Made by a program: the position numbers and the translations under genes. Below the pieces are notes generated by a model. It was given only the letters and a program-made list of their open reading frames with translations. It was not told where the DNA came from and did not search any database. A stretch of 22,532 nt of DNA. Origin: an uncultured Verrucomicrobiota bacterium (GTDB lineage Bacteria; Verrucomicrobiota; Verrucomicrobiia; Limisphaerales; JADLHS01). Positions 8,266 through 16,338 of the stretch are shown piece after piece; position 1 is the first letter of the stretch, and each line of letters opens with the position of its first letter. The stretch spans positions 1 through 22,532 of the forward strand of contig CALAYC010000238.1 in the NCBI GenBank assembly GCA_937894935.1, in the 5' to 3' direction.

Positions 8266-8476
8266 AGGTCGGGTCGTGTACAAGCGTGAGCCAGGGAACA
8301 GCTTTGCGCAGGTTTATCATAGGTTCGGCTCACTGGTTATGGCGAACATTAGACGGATGTCTGAAATGGGACAGACGCATGTTAATGTCGCGCCGATTGC
8401 CAATGCTTTGGGCGAAGAGGCGATGTGACGATTGGTTTGTCAACAGACTGCGGTCTTTTTACCCTGCGGGACCGTG
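8266..8476. other. Divergent intergenic region between secreted protein and sensor kinase
   Basis: A 211-nt gap that must carry both promoters. I see a 7-bp inverted repeat GTGAGCC (8286-8292) / GGCTCAC (8327-8333) with a 34-nt spacer, nearer the secreted-protein side. There is also a short hairpin AGAC-TGCG-GTCT followed by T5 just before the kinase start (8445-8460). No convincing -35/-10 pair, tRNA or small ORF stands out. Confidence 0.4.
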
Positions 8477-11400
8477 ATGTGTATCCGCCACCTGGTTTTG
8501 TTGCGACGGTTGTTAAGCCGCTGGTGTTGGCTCGTCGTGGCGTTGGCTGCGATAACAGGTCGTGTGGAAGCCCAGGACGGGGCGTTGCGCTACGAGTTGC
8601 GCATTTGGCAGGCGGATGATGGCTTGCCGCAGAACTCCGTTAATGCCATTGCGCAAACTCCCGACGGTTATCTTTGGGTGGGGACGCGCGAAGGACTGGT
8701 GCGTTTTGATGGAGTGCGGTTCGCGGCGCTGGATGATCCGGCGGTTTCTCATCTTCGTGAAGCTCCTATTAATGTTTTGACGGTATGTCGCGATGGGACG
8801 TTGTGGATTGCCAGCGAGAACAATGGGGTGACCCGGCTGAGTGATGGCAAGTTTACGCATTTCCTGAAAACGAACGGTCTGCCGGACAATCAGATTCAGT
8901 GCATGCTGGAAACGAGCGATGGTTCGTTGTGGCTCGGCGGAGTTGCGGGGCTGGTGCGATACCGGGAAGGGAAGTTCGAACGGCTGTTAGATAATGGGAT
9001 GTTGACCAACAATTCGGTCAAGGCCTTGTGCGAAGACAGGAATGAGATTCTGCGCGTGGCTACGGTAACCGGTTTGGCGAGCGTTGACCTGAAGGGAAAT
9101 GTGAGCCGCGACAATTTCGGAATCGGTTCAGTGCCGGGAATTTTCAAAGCAGCACGGGTGGATCGCGAGGGCCGATTGTGGCTGGGCGCAACCGACGGTT
9201 TAATCTGTCTCGAAAACAACAAGCGCATCAGCTACTCGGAAAATCTTTCATGGCTCGAACGCATTATTACCACGATTTACGAAGATCGCTTCGGTCAGCT
9301 TTGGGTTGGAAATTACGAAGGGTTGAGCCGGCGCGTGAATGCGAATGTGTTGCCATGGTGGGTGGGAAGAAATGGCATCAGCGATCTGGTGAATGTCGTT
9401 TATGAAGATCGCGAGGGCAATTTGTGGGTTGGCGGACGTGACGGATTGTATCGGTTGAGTCCGGCGCGATTTGTCACGCTGACTCGACAGGACGGTCTCA
9501 ACGTCAACAACGTGATGTCCGTTTTGGAAGATCAGTCGGGGACGATGTGGTTCGGGACCTGGTTCGGTGGAGTGAACAGTTTTAAGGATGGCGTGTTTGG
9601 CAGTATCACGACCAAAAACGGTTTGAACTACGATACCGTCCTGGCGTTGCATGAAGCGCGAGAGGGTGGCTTATGGGTCGGAATGGAATCGCGGCTCGGG
9701 ATCGAATCTCTCGGAGTCGTAAACCACATTCATCAGCCGGATGCGAACAATCATCCGCCAAGCTTTCGTAATATCAGCAACACCGTTGTCCGGGCCTTTT
9801 ACGAAGAAACCGATGGAACCCTCTGGGTCGGGACGGCGAATGGATTGCATCGCGTGCGCGGCAAGGAATATGTCACGTTTACTACCGCAGAAGGATTGGC
9901 GGGAAATGACGTGACGGTGGTGATGAAGGATCGGCAGGAGCGGCTTTGGTTCGGAACGGACGGCGGATTGAGCCAATGGACGAAGAACGGATTTACCAAT
10001 TTCACGACAACCAATGGTTTGTCGCATCACTACGTCAACGCACTATACGAGGATGCTGGAGGAGATCTCTGGATCGGAACTCGTGGCGGCGGGTTGAATC
10101 GGTTGCGCGCGGGGAAATTTTCGCATTACTCCACTCGCCATGGGCTGTTCAACGATGAGGTGTACGAAATTCTCGAGGACGATTTGGGTTACTTGTGGAT
10201 GTCGTGTCGGCGGGGGTTGTTCCGGGTCAGTCGCCAACAATTCGATGCATTCGATCAGGGACGCATCCAAAGGGTGAATTGCACGGTGTTCGGACGCAAG
10301 GACGGTTTGAACACGGCGCAGTTCAATGGTGTTTCCAAACCTGCTGGTTGGAAAAGCCGCGACGGACGACTGTGGTTTGCTTCCATCGGCGGGGTCGTGG
10401 CGGTTGAGCCGCGGATTCGTGTGAACGATTTGGCGCCGCCGCTTTCGATTGAAGAAGTGGTCGTCGATCAACGCCCCCTTTGGCAGAACCGGATCACGCG
10501 ACGGAAACCGGCGTTGGTGGGAATTCCCGCTGGCAGCGGTCGGGTGGAGATTCGTTACACCGCGCTGAGTTTGCAGGCGGCTGAGAAAAACCGGTTCAAA
10601 TATCGGCTCGAAGGCGTGGATAAAGATTGGATTGATGCGGAAGGACAGCGCGCGGCGACTTACAACAACGTTACGCCGGGCCGTTACCGTTTTCAGTTGA
10701 TGGGCAGTAACAATGATGGGGTTTGGAATGAAGATCCGGTGACACTCATGCTGCGGTTTGAACCGCACTTTTGGCAGACCTGGTGGTTCCGGATGTTGAT
10801 CGTGCTGACGCCGGTAGGCATTGCGGTTGCGATTTATCGCGCACGGGTGGCGCGGTTACGCGAACTTGAAAATCTGCGCATGCGTATCGCGGCGGATTTG
10901 CATGATGACGTCGGTTCGCGTCTCACGAAGGTGGCGATGGTGACGGAACTCGCCGAACGGGAAGCAAGCAGTGGTGAAAGCGCGAAAGCTCACATTCAAA
11001 ATATCCGACGCACCGTGCGCGATATTACGCGGGCGATGGATGAAATCGTGTGGACCATTAATCCTCGCAACGACACGTTGGATCATCTGGCCAACTACAT
11101 TTTCCATTACGCGCAGGAATATTTTCAGGATACGGGCGTGCGTTGTCGCATGGATTTGCCGGCGGTGTTGCCCGAACAACGGTTGCCCACCGAAGTGCGC
11201 CACAATCTGTTCATGGCGGTGAAGGAAGCGCTCAATAATATTTTGAAGCACGCGGCCGCGACTGAAGTTCGCATCGGCTTATCGCTCGAAAACGAGATAC
11301 TAAAAATCACGATTTCAGACAACGGCCACGGCATGGAAGCGGGTAAGGGAGATCCCACGGGGGCGGGAATTACCAATATGCGCGAGCGGCTGGATAAAAT

Positions 11401-11479
11401 CGGCGGACAATTTAACTGGCAGAGTGAGCCTGGTAATACCACAATTACTCTGCAATTGCCGGGGAAGTGGACGCATTGA
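8477..11479 (+). CDS. Sensor histidine kinase with 14 periplasmic propeller repeats, Y_Y_Y domain and HisKA_3/HATPase
   Basis: Two-component sensor of 1000 aa from ATG 8477 (an upstream in-frame TTG at 8432 is unlikely). Residues 1-32 are a signal peptide or anchor ending VEAQDG. Residues 35-650 contain 14 Reg_prop-type repeats, each with the pattern GxLWVGTxxGLxRx (for example GYLWVGTREGLVRF, GNLWVGGRDGLYRL, GDLWIGTRGGGLNRL). Fourteen would fit two seven-bladed propellers. A Y_Y_Y domain follows (about 690-765, RFKYRLEGVDKDWIDA), then one membrane segment (about 770-790). The kinase core has the HisKA_3 phospho-acceptor His809 in ADLHDDVGSRLT, the N box EALNNILKHA, and the G boxes DNGHGM and GAGITNMRERL. 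This is the layout of polysaccharide-sensing hybrid systems (HTCS), but with the response regulator encoded separately downstream. Confidence 0.95.
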   Translation: MCIRHLVLLRRLLSRWCWLVVALAAITGRVEAQDGALRYELRIWQADDGLPQNSVNAIAQTPDGYLWVGTREGLVRFDGVRFAALDDPAVSHLREAPINVLTVCRDGTLWIASENNGVTRLSDGKFTHFLKTNGLPDNQIQCMLETSDGSLWLGGVAGLVRYREGKFERLLDNGMLTNNSVKALCEDRNEILRVATVTGLASVDLKGNVSRDNFGIGSVPGIFKAARVDREGRLWLGATDGLICLENNKRISYSENLSWLERIITTIYEDRFGQLWVGNYEGLSRRVNANVLPWWVGRNGISDLVNVVYEDREGNLWVGGRDGLYRLSPARFVTLTRQDGLNVNNVMSVLEDQSGTMWFGTWFGGVNSFKDGVFGSITTKNGLNYDTVLALHEAREGGLWVGMESRLGIESLGVVNHIHQPDANNHPPSFRNISNTVVRAFYEETDGTLWVGTANGLHRVRGKEYVTFTTAEGLAGNDVTVVMKDRQERLWFGTDGGLSQWTKNGFTNFTTTNGLSHHYVNALYEDAGGDLWIGTRGGGLNRLRAGKFSHYSTRHGLFNDEVYEILEDDLGYLWMSCRRGLFRVSRQQFDAFDQGRIQRVNCTVFGRKDGLNTAQFNGVSKPAGWKSRDGRLWFASIGGVVAVEPRIRVNDLAPPLSIEEVVVDQRPLWQNRITRRKPALVGIPAGSGRVEIRYTALSLQAAEKNRFKYRLEGVDKDWIDAEGQRAATYNNVTPGRYRFQLMGSNNDGVWNEDPVTLMLRFEPHFWQTWWFRMLIVLTPVGIAVAIYRARVARLRELENLRMRIAADLHDDVGSRLTKVAMVTELAEREASSGESAKAHIQNIRRTVRDITRAMDEIVWTINPRNDTLDHLANYIFHYAQEYFQDTGVRCRMDLPAVLPEQRLPTEVRHNLFMAVKEALNNILKHAAATEVRIGLSLENEILKITISDNGHGMEAGKGDPTGAGITNMRERLDKIGGQFNWQSEPGNTTITLQLPGKWTH

Positions 11480-11543
11480 CCAGTGCTTACACATGTTCGT
11501 GGAGCTTGCGTTTTAGCCGGGAAAATTGACTTTGTTTTTGAAA

Positions 11544-12182
11544 ATGGTTGCCACCAAACCGATTAAAGTATCGATCATCGAAGACGACGAGTGGATTCGT
11601 GAGAATCTGGCTACACAGATCAGCCGTCGTGAGGGATTTGTCTGTTGCCGCACATACGGCAGCGGCGAAGCAGCGTTGGTGGAGATCACCAAGGATGTTC
11701 CCGACGTCATTCTGGTGGATATCAATCTGCCCAAGATGAACGGCATCGAGTGCGTGCGGAAACTCAAGGCTGTGATTCCGCAAACGCTCATCCTCATGCT
11801 GACGGCGTACGAAGACAGCGAGAAAATTTTCAAATCATTACTCGCCGGGGCGAGTGGTTATCTGCTCAAGCGCACGCCACAGAACGAAATTCTTCAGGCC
11901 ATCGAAGACGTTTATAACGGCAACTCTCCGATGAGTGGTCATATCGCGCGCAAGGTGGTGCAATACTTCAACCAACGCGGCGTGACGGAGAATGAGATTG
12001 AAAAGCTTTCCAATCGCGAACGTGAAGTGCTTGATCGTCTCGCGGAGGGAATTCCTTACAAAGAAATCGCCGACACGATGTCGCTGAGCATTGATACGGT
12101 GCGCATGCACATCAAAGGCATTTACTCGAAGTTGCACGTGCATTCCCGCGGTGAAGCCGTGGCGAAGTATCTTCTCAAGTAA
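11544..12182 (+). CDS. NarL/FixJ-type response regulator, partner of the propeller kinase
   Basis: Cytoplasmic DNA-binding response regulator, 212 aa from ATG 11544 (a TTG at 11526 in the same frame is less likely). The receiver domain at residues 6-122 has the acidic pair D14/D15, phospho-acceptor D59 (VILVDINLPKMNG), T87 and K109. The LuxR-type helix-turn-helix occupies about 149-206 (LSNREREVLDRLAEGIPYKE, then IADTMSLSIDTVRMHIKGIY). It begins 64 nt after the kinase stop on the same strand. The HisKA_3 kinase class pairs normally with NarL-type regulators, so they almost certainly form one system. Targets are unknown; adjacent secreted-protein and kdu genes are candidates by position only. 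Confidence 0.95.
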   Translation: MVATKPIKVSIIEDDEWIRENLATQISRREGFVCCRTYGSGEAALVEITKDVPDVILVDINLPKMNGIECVRKLKAVIPQTLILMLTAYEDSEKIFKSLLAGASGYLLKRTPQNEILQAIEDVYNGNSPMSGHIARKVVQYFNQRGVTENEIEKLSNREREVLDRLAEGIPYKEIADTMSLSIDTVRMHIKGIYSKLHVHSRGEAVAKYLLK

Positions 12183-12260
12183 ACGTAACCAAGGGGCGGT
12201 AATTGATTTCCGTTTCCTGACGGAAGAAAAACATCACGCCTGAATTCTTCAGCACGAAAG

Positions 12261-12278
12261 CCGGGACTTGCGTCCCGG
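12261..12278. terminator. Hairpin in convergent gap, possible bidirectional terminator or repeat
   Basis: A perfect 7-bp stem, CCGGGAC (12261-12267) and GTCCCGG (12272-12278), closes a TTGC loop between the response regulator (ends 12182, +) and the small secreted protein (ends 12337, -). Neither side has a real T tract, so intrinsic termination is doubtful. The same stem core occurs inside the terminator at 6108-6140. Confidence 0.4.
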
Positions 12279-12336
12279 TGCGTGGGCGAGTGCATTGATT
12301 CCGCTCGCGTGATGTTAAATCTGGATCGGATCAGCC

Positions 12337-12630
12337 TTAGCGGCGATGTCCGGGGCGACCGCTGTGATGCCGATGATCGTGATGTCGGTCGTAGCGACCG
12401 TGTTGATGCCCGGGATGCGGTTTGTAATGCACCGGAGGGCAGGGCACGATGACCCGCGGAGGCGGACATACCGGTGGTGCGATGACTACCGGCGGCGGGC
12501 CTACAACCACCGGCGGACGAATCACTACGCTGCGATGCGGTGCGCCGATGCCGATACTCACGTGAATGCCGGCTTGAGTTGCGGCAATTCCACCGGCCAG
12601 AACCAACGTGGCTAACAGTAGTTTTTTCAT
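12337..12630 (-). CDS. Small secreted proline/histidine-rich protein
   Basis: A 97-aa predicted exported protein. ATG 12630 is chosen because it places a compact Sec signal at the N-terminus (MKKLLLATLVLAGGIAATQA, cleavage after residue 20); the open frame extends 15 codons further up without better support. The mature part has a Pro/Val-rich region (VVIRPPVVVGPPPVVIAPP) with two cysteines (VCPPPR, VPCPP), then a basic His-rich tail (HPGHQHGRYDRHHDHRHH, ending GRPGHRR). The His cluster could bind metal ions and the Pro-Val region suggests an extended, cell-wall or matrix-associated segment; both are inference. Low-complexity composition makes homology hard to judge. Similar small His/Pro-rich proteins are common as hypothetical proteins in this phylum. 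Confidence 0.65.
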   Translation of the reverse strand: MKKLLLATLVLAGGIAATQAGIHVSIGIGAPHRSVVIRPPVVVGPPPVVIAPPVCPPPRVIVPCPPVHYKPHPGHQHGRYDRHHDHRHHSGRPGHRR

Positions 12631-12759
12631 ACGGTGATGAGACGGGAAGCGAGAACTCTTCTTCGCATTCTTCAAAAGATTTTTGAAATTTACTTTTGAA
12701 TATTCGGAGAAAAATCCTCGTCACGGTGCGCGGCGTTTTTTACGCAACCGAACTTCGCG

Positions 12760-12788
12760 TTGACCCATGACAGTCGCGTCTTTAGCCT
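12760..12788 (+). promoter_or_regulatory. Candidate promoter giving a leaderless kduI transcript
   Basis: TTGACC (12760-12765) and TAGCCT (12783-12788) are separated by 17 bases. The -35 box matches five of six, the -10 box only three of six. Transcription would start near 12795, which is the ATG of kduI, and no ribosome binding site precedes that ATG. This is suggestive only. Confidence 0.25.
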
Positions 12789-12794
12789 CGGCGC

Positions 12795-13631
12795 ATGTTC
12801 AACGACACCATTCGGCGTATGCCGCGCCCACAGGACGTGTGTGGCATGTCCACGCAGGAAATCCGCGATGCATTTTTAATTTCGAATCTCTTCGTGCCGG
12901 GAAAACTCACGGGCACATTTACGGATCTGGACCGGTTAGTGGTGGGGGGCGTGATGCCGACCGAAAAATCAGTTGAGTTGCCAAATCACAAGGAAACCGG
13001 ACGCGTGTATTTTCTCGAACGTCGCGAAATGGGTGTAATCAACGTGGGTGGCTCGGGGCGGATCGTGGCGGACGGACAGACGTTCGCGCTGGAGAAACTG
13101 GATTGCGTTTATCTGCCAATGGGCACAAAGACGGTCGCGTTCAGCAGCGACGATCCGAAGAATCCGGCGAAGTTTTATTTTCTCAGTTGTCCGGCGCATG
13201 CGCCGTATCCGATGCGTTTGATGAAATCGGCCGAAGCCGCGCCGGTGAATCTCGGCGCACAGGAAACTTCGAACAAGCGCACGATTTATAAATTTATTCA
13301 CGAAGGCGGTATTCAGAGTTGCCAACTGGTCATGGGAATGACTGCGTTGGAATCGGGTAGCGTCTGGAATTCATTTCCATCGCACACGCACTGGCGGCGG
13401 ACGGAGATTTATTTCTATTTCGATCTCGGCCAGATCGTTCTCGCGCACTTTCTCGACGAGCCGCAGCAATCGCGTCACATGTTCCTCCACAACGAAGAAG
13501 TCGCGTTGTCGCCGAACTGGTCCATGCATTTTGGTGTCGGCTCGAGTAATTACAAATTCATCTGGGGCATGGCGGGAGAAAATCAGACGTTCAACGATAT
13601 GGATGCGGTCGCGCCGTTAGATTTGCGGTGA
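12795..13631 (+). CDS. kduI: 5-dehydro-4-deoxy-D-glucuronate isomerase
   Basis: Cytoplasmic isomerase converting 5-dehydro-4-deoxy-D-glucuronate (from unsaturated uronate produced by polysaccharide lyases or hydrolases) into 3-deoxy-D-glycero-2,5-hexodiulosonate, EC 5.3.1.17. The product is 278 aa, the same length as E. coli KduI. The cupin metal site is intact: H197, H199 and E204 in FPSHTHWRRTEIYFYF and H245 in NWSMHFGVG. The C-terminal KFIWGMAGENQTFNDMD is characteristic of the family. The gene is followed after 73 nt by kduD, which acts on its product, so the two should be co-expressed. No Shine-Dalgarno is visible before the ATG. Confidence 0.97.
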   Translation: MFNDTIRRMPRPQDVCGMSTQEIRDAFLISNLFVPGKLTGTFTDLDRLVVGGVMPTEKSVELPNHKETGRVYFLERREMGVINVGGSGRIVADGQTFALEKLDCVYLPMGTKTVAFSSDDPKNPAKFYFLSCPAHAPYPMRLMKSAEAAPVNLGAQETSNKRTIYKFIHEGGIQSCQLVMGMTALESGSVWNSFPSHTHWRRTEIYFYFDLGQIVLAHFLDEPQQSRHMFLHNEEVALSPNWSMHFGVGSSNYKFIWGMAGENQTFNDMDAVAPLDLR

Positions 13632-13704
13632 CGGAATTTAATCAAAACCGGAGTTGCGTTCTGCAACGCAGTAGCGGTTCAACGGATTCAGTTTTTCAAA
13701 GTAA

Positions 13705-14481
13705 ATGAAACGATTTGCAAACAAAGTAGTGGTAGTCACCGGTGCGAGCCGAGGGATCGGGCAGGCGGCGTGCGTGGCATTTGCGCGTGAAGGCGCGACG
13801 GTCGTCGGCGTGGCGCGCAGTGATCTCAGCGAAACCGGCGACAGAGTCAAAGCTGCGGGTGGGGCGTTCATCGCTCATAACGCTGATCTCGGTACAGGTG
13901 CGCAGAAAGATTCTGCTGACGTCATTGCGCATATTCTCGCCAAGACCGGAAAAATTGATGCACTGATCAATAACGCCGGAATCATTCGACGCGCGCCGGC
14001 GAAAGATTTTTCCGAAGCAGATTGGAACGCGGTTATCGCTACGAATCTCAACGCGCCGTTCTTTTTGATGCAGGCGCTGGGCAAATGGTGGATTGAAACC
14101 GGTCGTGCCAAAGCGCCGGAGAACGCCCGACTGAAAATTGTGAATATCGCCTCGCTGCTTTCATTTCAAGGCGGTATCACTGTGCCGGCTTATGCGGCGA
14201 GCAAACATGGAATCGCTGGCGTGACCAAAGCGTTGGCAAACGAATGGGCCAAGGAGCGAATCAACGTCAACGCGATTGCGCCCGGTTATATCGCGACGGA
14301 AAACACCAGGGCGTTGCGCGAAGATCCGGTGCGCAATAAAGCGATTCTCGATCGCATTCCGGAGGGGCGCTGGGGCGAAGCGGAAGACATCGCGGGCGGC
14401 TGCTTATTTCTCGCTTCTGATGATGCGCATTATCTCAACGGCGCCGTGTTAAATATCGACGGCGGTTGGTTGGGACGATGA
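13705..14481 (+). CDS. kduD: 2-dehydro-3-deoxy-D-gluconate 5-dehydrogenase (SDR family)
   Basis: NAD(P)H-dependent short-chain dehydrogenase, 258 aa, reducing 3-deoxy-D-glycero-2,5-hexodiulosonate to 2-keto-3-deoxygluconate, EC 1.1.1.127 type. Visible motifs are the cofactor loop TGASRGIG (12-19), NNAG (89-92), and the catalytic triad S150 (VNIAS), Y163 and K167 (YAASK). KduD-specific features follow: SFQGGITVPAYAASK, ANEWAKERINVNAIAPGYIA and DRIPEGRWG, with the terminal DGGWLGR. It sits directly after kduI on the same strand. The next steps (KdgK and KdgA) are not in this window. An insert QALGKWWIETGRAKAPENAR before the serine strand is a little longer than in E. coli KduD. Confidence 0.95.
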   Translation: MKRFANKVVVVTGASRGIGQAACVAFAREGATVVGVARSDLSETGDRVKAAGGAFIAHNADLGTGAQKDSADVIAHILAKTGKIDALINNAGIIRRAPAKDFSEADWNAVIATNLNAPFFLMQALGKWWIETGRAKAPENARLKIVNIASLLSFQGGITVPAYAASKHGIAGVTKALANEWAKERINVNAIAPGYIATENTRALREDPVRNKAILDRIPEGRWGEAEDIAGGCLFLASDDAHYLNGAVLNIDGGWLGR

Positions 14482-14493
14482 AATAAGCGGTGC

Positions 14494-14880
14494 CTAAACC
14501 ATCGGTTTGGCGCGCTTCACAAGTTGCACGGGAATCCCCCACGGGTCGCGGACAATAGCAACTTCGTCGCCGAGCGAATTTATTTTCAGCGACATCGCGG
14601 GGCTGCCGCCGGCTTCTAACAGGCGTTCCACTGCTGCATGAACGTCGTCCACGTGAAACGCGATGTGCAGAGAAAACGGTTCGAGGCTGGCGTAATCCGG
14701 AACGGCTGCCGTCGGGTCGGCATAAAATTCCAACATCATCTTGCCGCGACTGTCCGCGAGAAAATGACAATTATTTGGCGGGCCGGTTTTTCGCGCGACG
14801 GTCATATTCAGTTGCTTGCAATACCAGGCGGCCGCGGCGACGGGATCGCGATGATTCAGGCCGAGATGTTCCAGATGCAC
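14494..14880 (-). CDS. VOC (glyoxalase/dioxygenase) superfamily protein
   Basis: A 128-aa single-domain protein with the paired beta-alpha-beta-beta-beta layout of the vicinal oxygen chelate superfamily. It starts at GTG 14880 (HLEHLGLNHRDPVAAAAWY). Expected metal ligands are visible at H5, E51 (MMLEFYAD) and H72 (SLHIAFHVDD). The usual fourth ligand (Glu in a DPxGNxIE motif) is replaced by Gln (DPWGIPVQLVKR), so activity is uncertain. Members include glyoxalase I, extradiol dioxygenases and resistance proteins; the substrate cannot be told. It lies convergent with kduD (12 nt between stops) and divergent from the Gfo/Idh/MocA gene. Confidence 0.85.
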   Translation of the reverse strand: MHLEHLGLNHRDPVAAAAWYCKQLNMTVARKTGPPNNCHFLADSRGKMMLEFYADPTAAVPDYASLEPFSLHIAFHVDDVHAAVERLLEAGGSPAMSLKINSLGDEVAIVRDPWGIPVQLVKRAKPMV

Positions 14881-14991
14881 GCGGTATCGTTGTGAAACGG
14901 CGTAGCGAAGACAAGCGCAAGCTGTCCGCCTGGCCCGTCATCAAAAATTATGCTCGAATCCTGCCGGGATTTTAGGCGTCATGGAGACTGT

Positions 14992-16338
14992 ATGAGCCAA
15001 CCACTACAAACGAATCCGCTTTCTCGTCGCCAATTTCTCGCTCGCACTGCCGTCGCGTCCGCTTCCGCACCGATGATTTTGTCCGCCTGCACGCTTGGAC
15101 GCGGTGGCAAAACGCCGCCCTCCGGTAAAGTCACTGTGGGCGTGGTGGGTTGGGGCATGCAAGGCCCGCACAACACCAAAGCCTTGATGGCGCTGGAGCA
15201 TTGTCGCGTGGTAGCCACCTGTAACATTGATGAGAATCATCTGCGCGATTCGGCGAACACCATCAATCAGCATTATCAGAACCAAGATTGTCAGGTGTAT
15301 CGCGATTATCGCGAGATGATGGCGCGACCGGACATTGATGCGGTGATGTTGGCGGTGCCGGATCACTGGCATGCGTTGATGGCGGTCGAAGCGGCGCGAA
15401 ATAAGAAAGACATCTTCGGTGAAAAACCGTTGGCGCGTACGATTGCAGAACAGCAGGCCATCGTTCGGGCTGTGCAGAAAAATAAACTGATCTGGCAAAC
15501 CGGTTCGTGGCAGCGGTCGGAACGGCACTTCCATTATGCGGCGGAGATTGTGCGCAATGGATTAATCGGAAAAGTGACCCGCGTCGAAGTGGGATTGCCT
15601 TCAGGCCATCACGATTTTGCGGGCACGAAAGATAAGATGTCGGTGACGCCGCCTCCGGCGGAATTGAATTATGACATGTGGATCGGTCCGGCGCAGATGC
15701 AGCCGTACATCGAGGGCCGCGTGCATAAAAACTGGCGCTGGAATTACAACACGGGCGGTGGGCAATTGCTCGATTGGATTGGCCATCACTGTGACATTGC
15801 GCATTGGGGACTTGGTTTTGATAACACCGGTCCGTTGGAGATTGAAGGAGAAGGTGAGTTTCCGCCGCGGGACGCGATTTGGAATACCTGCACGCGTTAT
15901 CGCCTGACGGCCAGGTATCCGGATAACGTGGAATTTGTAATTGCCGGCGGGCATCGCGATATTCGCAGTGGCACGAAATGGATTGGCACGGACGGCTGGG
16001 TTTGGGTGAATCGCGGTAACGCGTTCGAAGCGTCGAATTCCGATTGGGGTGACGCGCGAACGTTGCCGGAGGAACTGCGCAAAATTAAGCTCTATCGCAC
16101 CGAAGGCTCGCACCCGCATTTCCGCAATTGGATTGATTGCATCAAATCGCGTCAGCCAACGATTACGCCGGTGGAAGTGGCACATCGTTCCGCGATTCCG
16201 GGTCATCTCGGACTCATCGCGATGTTGGTCGGTCGCAAGATCAAGTGGGATCCGCGAAAGGAAGTCATTATCGGCGATCGCGAAGCGAGCAAGCTCTTGA
16301 CCCGCGAATATCGCGCCCCGTGGAAATTGCCGTCGTGA
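14992..16338 (+). CDS. Tat-exported Gfo/Idh/MocA family oxidoreductase, predicted lipoprotein
   Basis: NAD(P)-dependent oxidoreductase-like protein of 448 aa. The start at ATG 14992 is decided by GGAG at 14983-14986, five bases upstream. The N-terminus has a twin-arginine signal (SRRQFL, 11-16) and a lipobox LSAC with Cys33, so it should be folded with its cofactor, exported by Tat and lipid-anchored. The Rossmann motif GVVGWGMQG is at 50-58, the catalytic-site motif EKP at 144-146, and the substrate-domain motif GGGQLLDWIGHHCDIAHWGL near 255. Substrate is unknown; family members act on sugars, inositols and glycosidic bonds (GH109 type). GH109 signature histidines are not obvious here. Its TGA overlaps the GTG start of murQ (GTGA), implying translational coupling. 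Confidence 0.92.
   Translation: MSQPLQTNPLSRRQFLARTAVASASAPMILSACTLGRGGKTPPSGKVTVGVVGWGMQGPHNTKALMALEHCRVVATCNIDENHLRDSANTINQHYQNQDCQVYRDYREMMARPDIDAVMLAVPDHWHALMAVEAARNKKDIFGEKPLARTIAEQQAIVRAVQKNKLIWQTGSWQRSERHFHYAAEIVRNGLIGKVTRVEVGLPSGHHDFAGTKDKMSVTPPPAELNYDMWIGPAQMQPYIEGRVHKNWRWNYNTGGGQLLDWIGHHCDIAHWGLGFDNTGPLEIEGEGEFPPRDAIWNTCTRYRLTARYPDNVEFVIAGGHRDIRSGTKWIGTDGWVWVNRGNAFEASNSDWGDARTLPEELRKIKLYRTEGSHPHFRNWIDCIKSRQPTITPVEVAHRSAIPGHLGLIAMLVGRKIKWDPRKEVIIGDREASKLLTREYRAPWKLPS

Noticed and set aside
8284..8476. tRNA or small RNA gene suggested by the GGTTCG and GTGAGCC/GGCTCAC sequences
   Set aside because: No cloverleaf can be drawn with an acceptor stem, anticodon arm and CCA-side spacing; only one 7-bp arm pair exists.
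12122..12724. 200-codon open frame on - strand covering the small secreted protein in another frame
   Set aside because: It runs into the response regulator gene and is Ser/Arg-rich. The competing frame starting at 12630 has a textbook signal peptide.
16137..16334. Upstream in-frame extension of murQ to 16137
   Set aside because: It overlaps the 3' end of the oxidoreductase gene in another frame and has no similarity to MurQ; GTG 16335 gives the usual 4-nt overlap.
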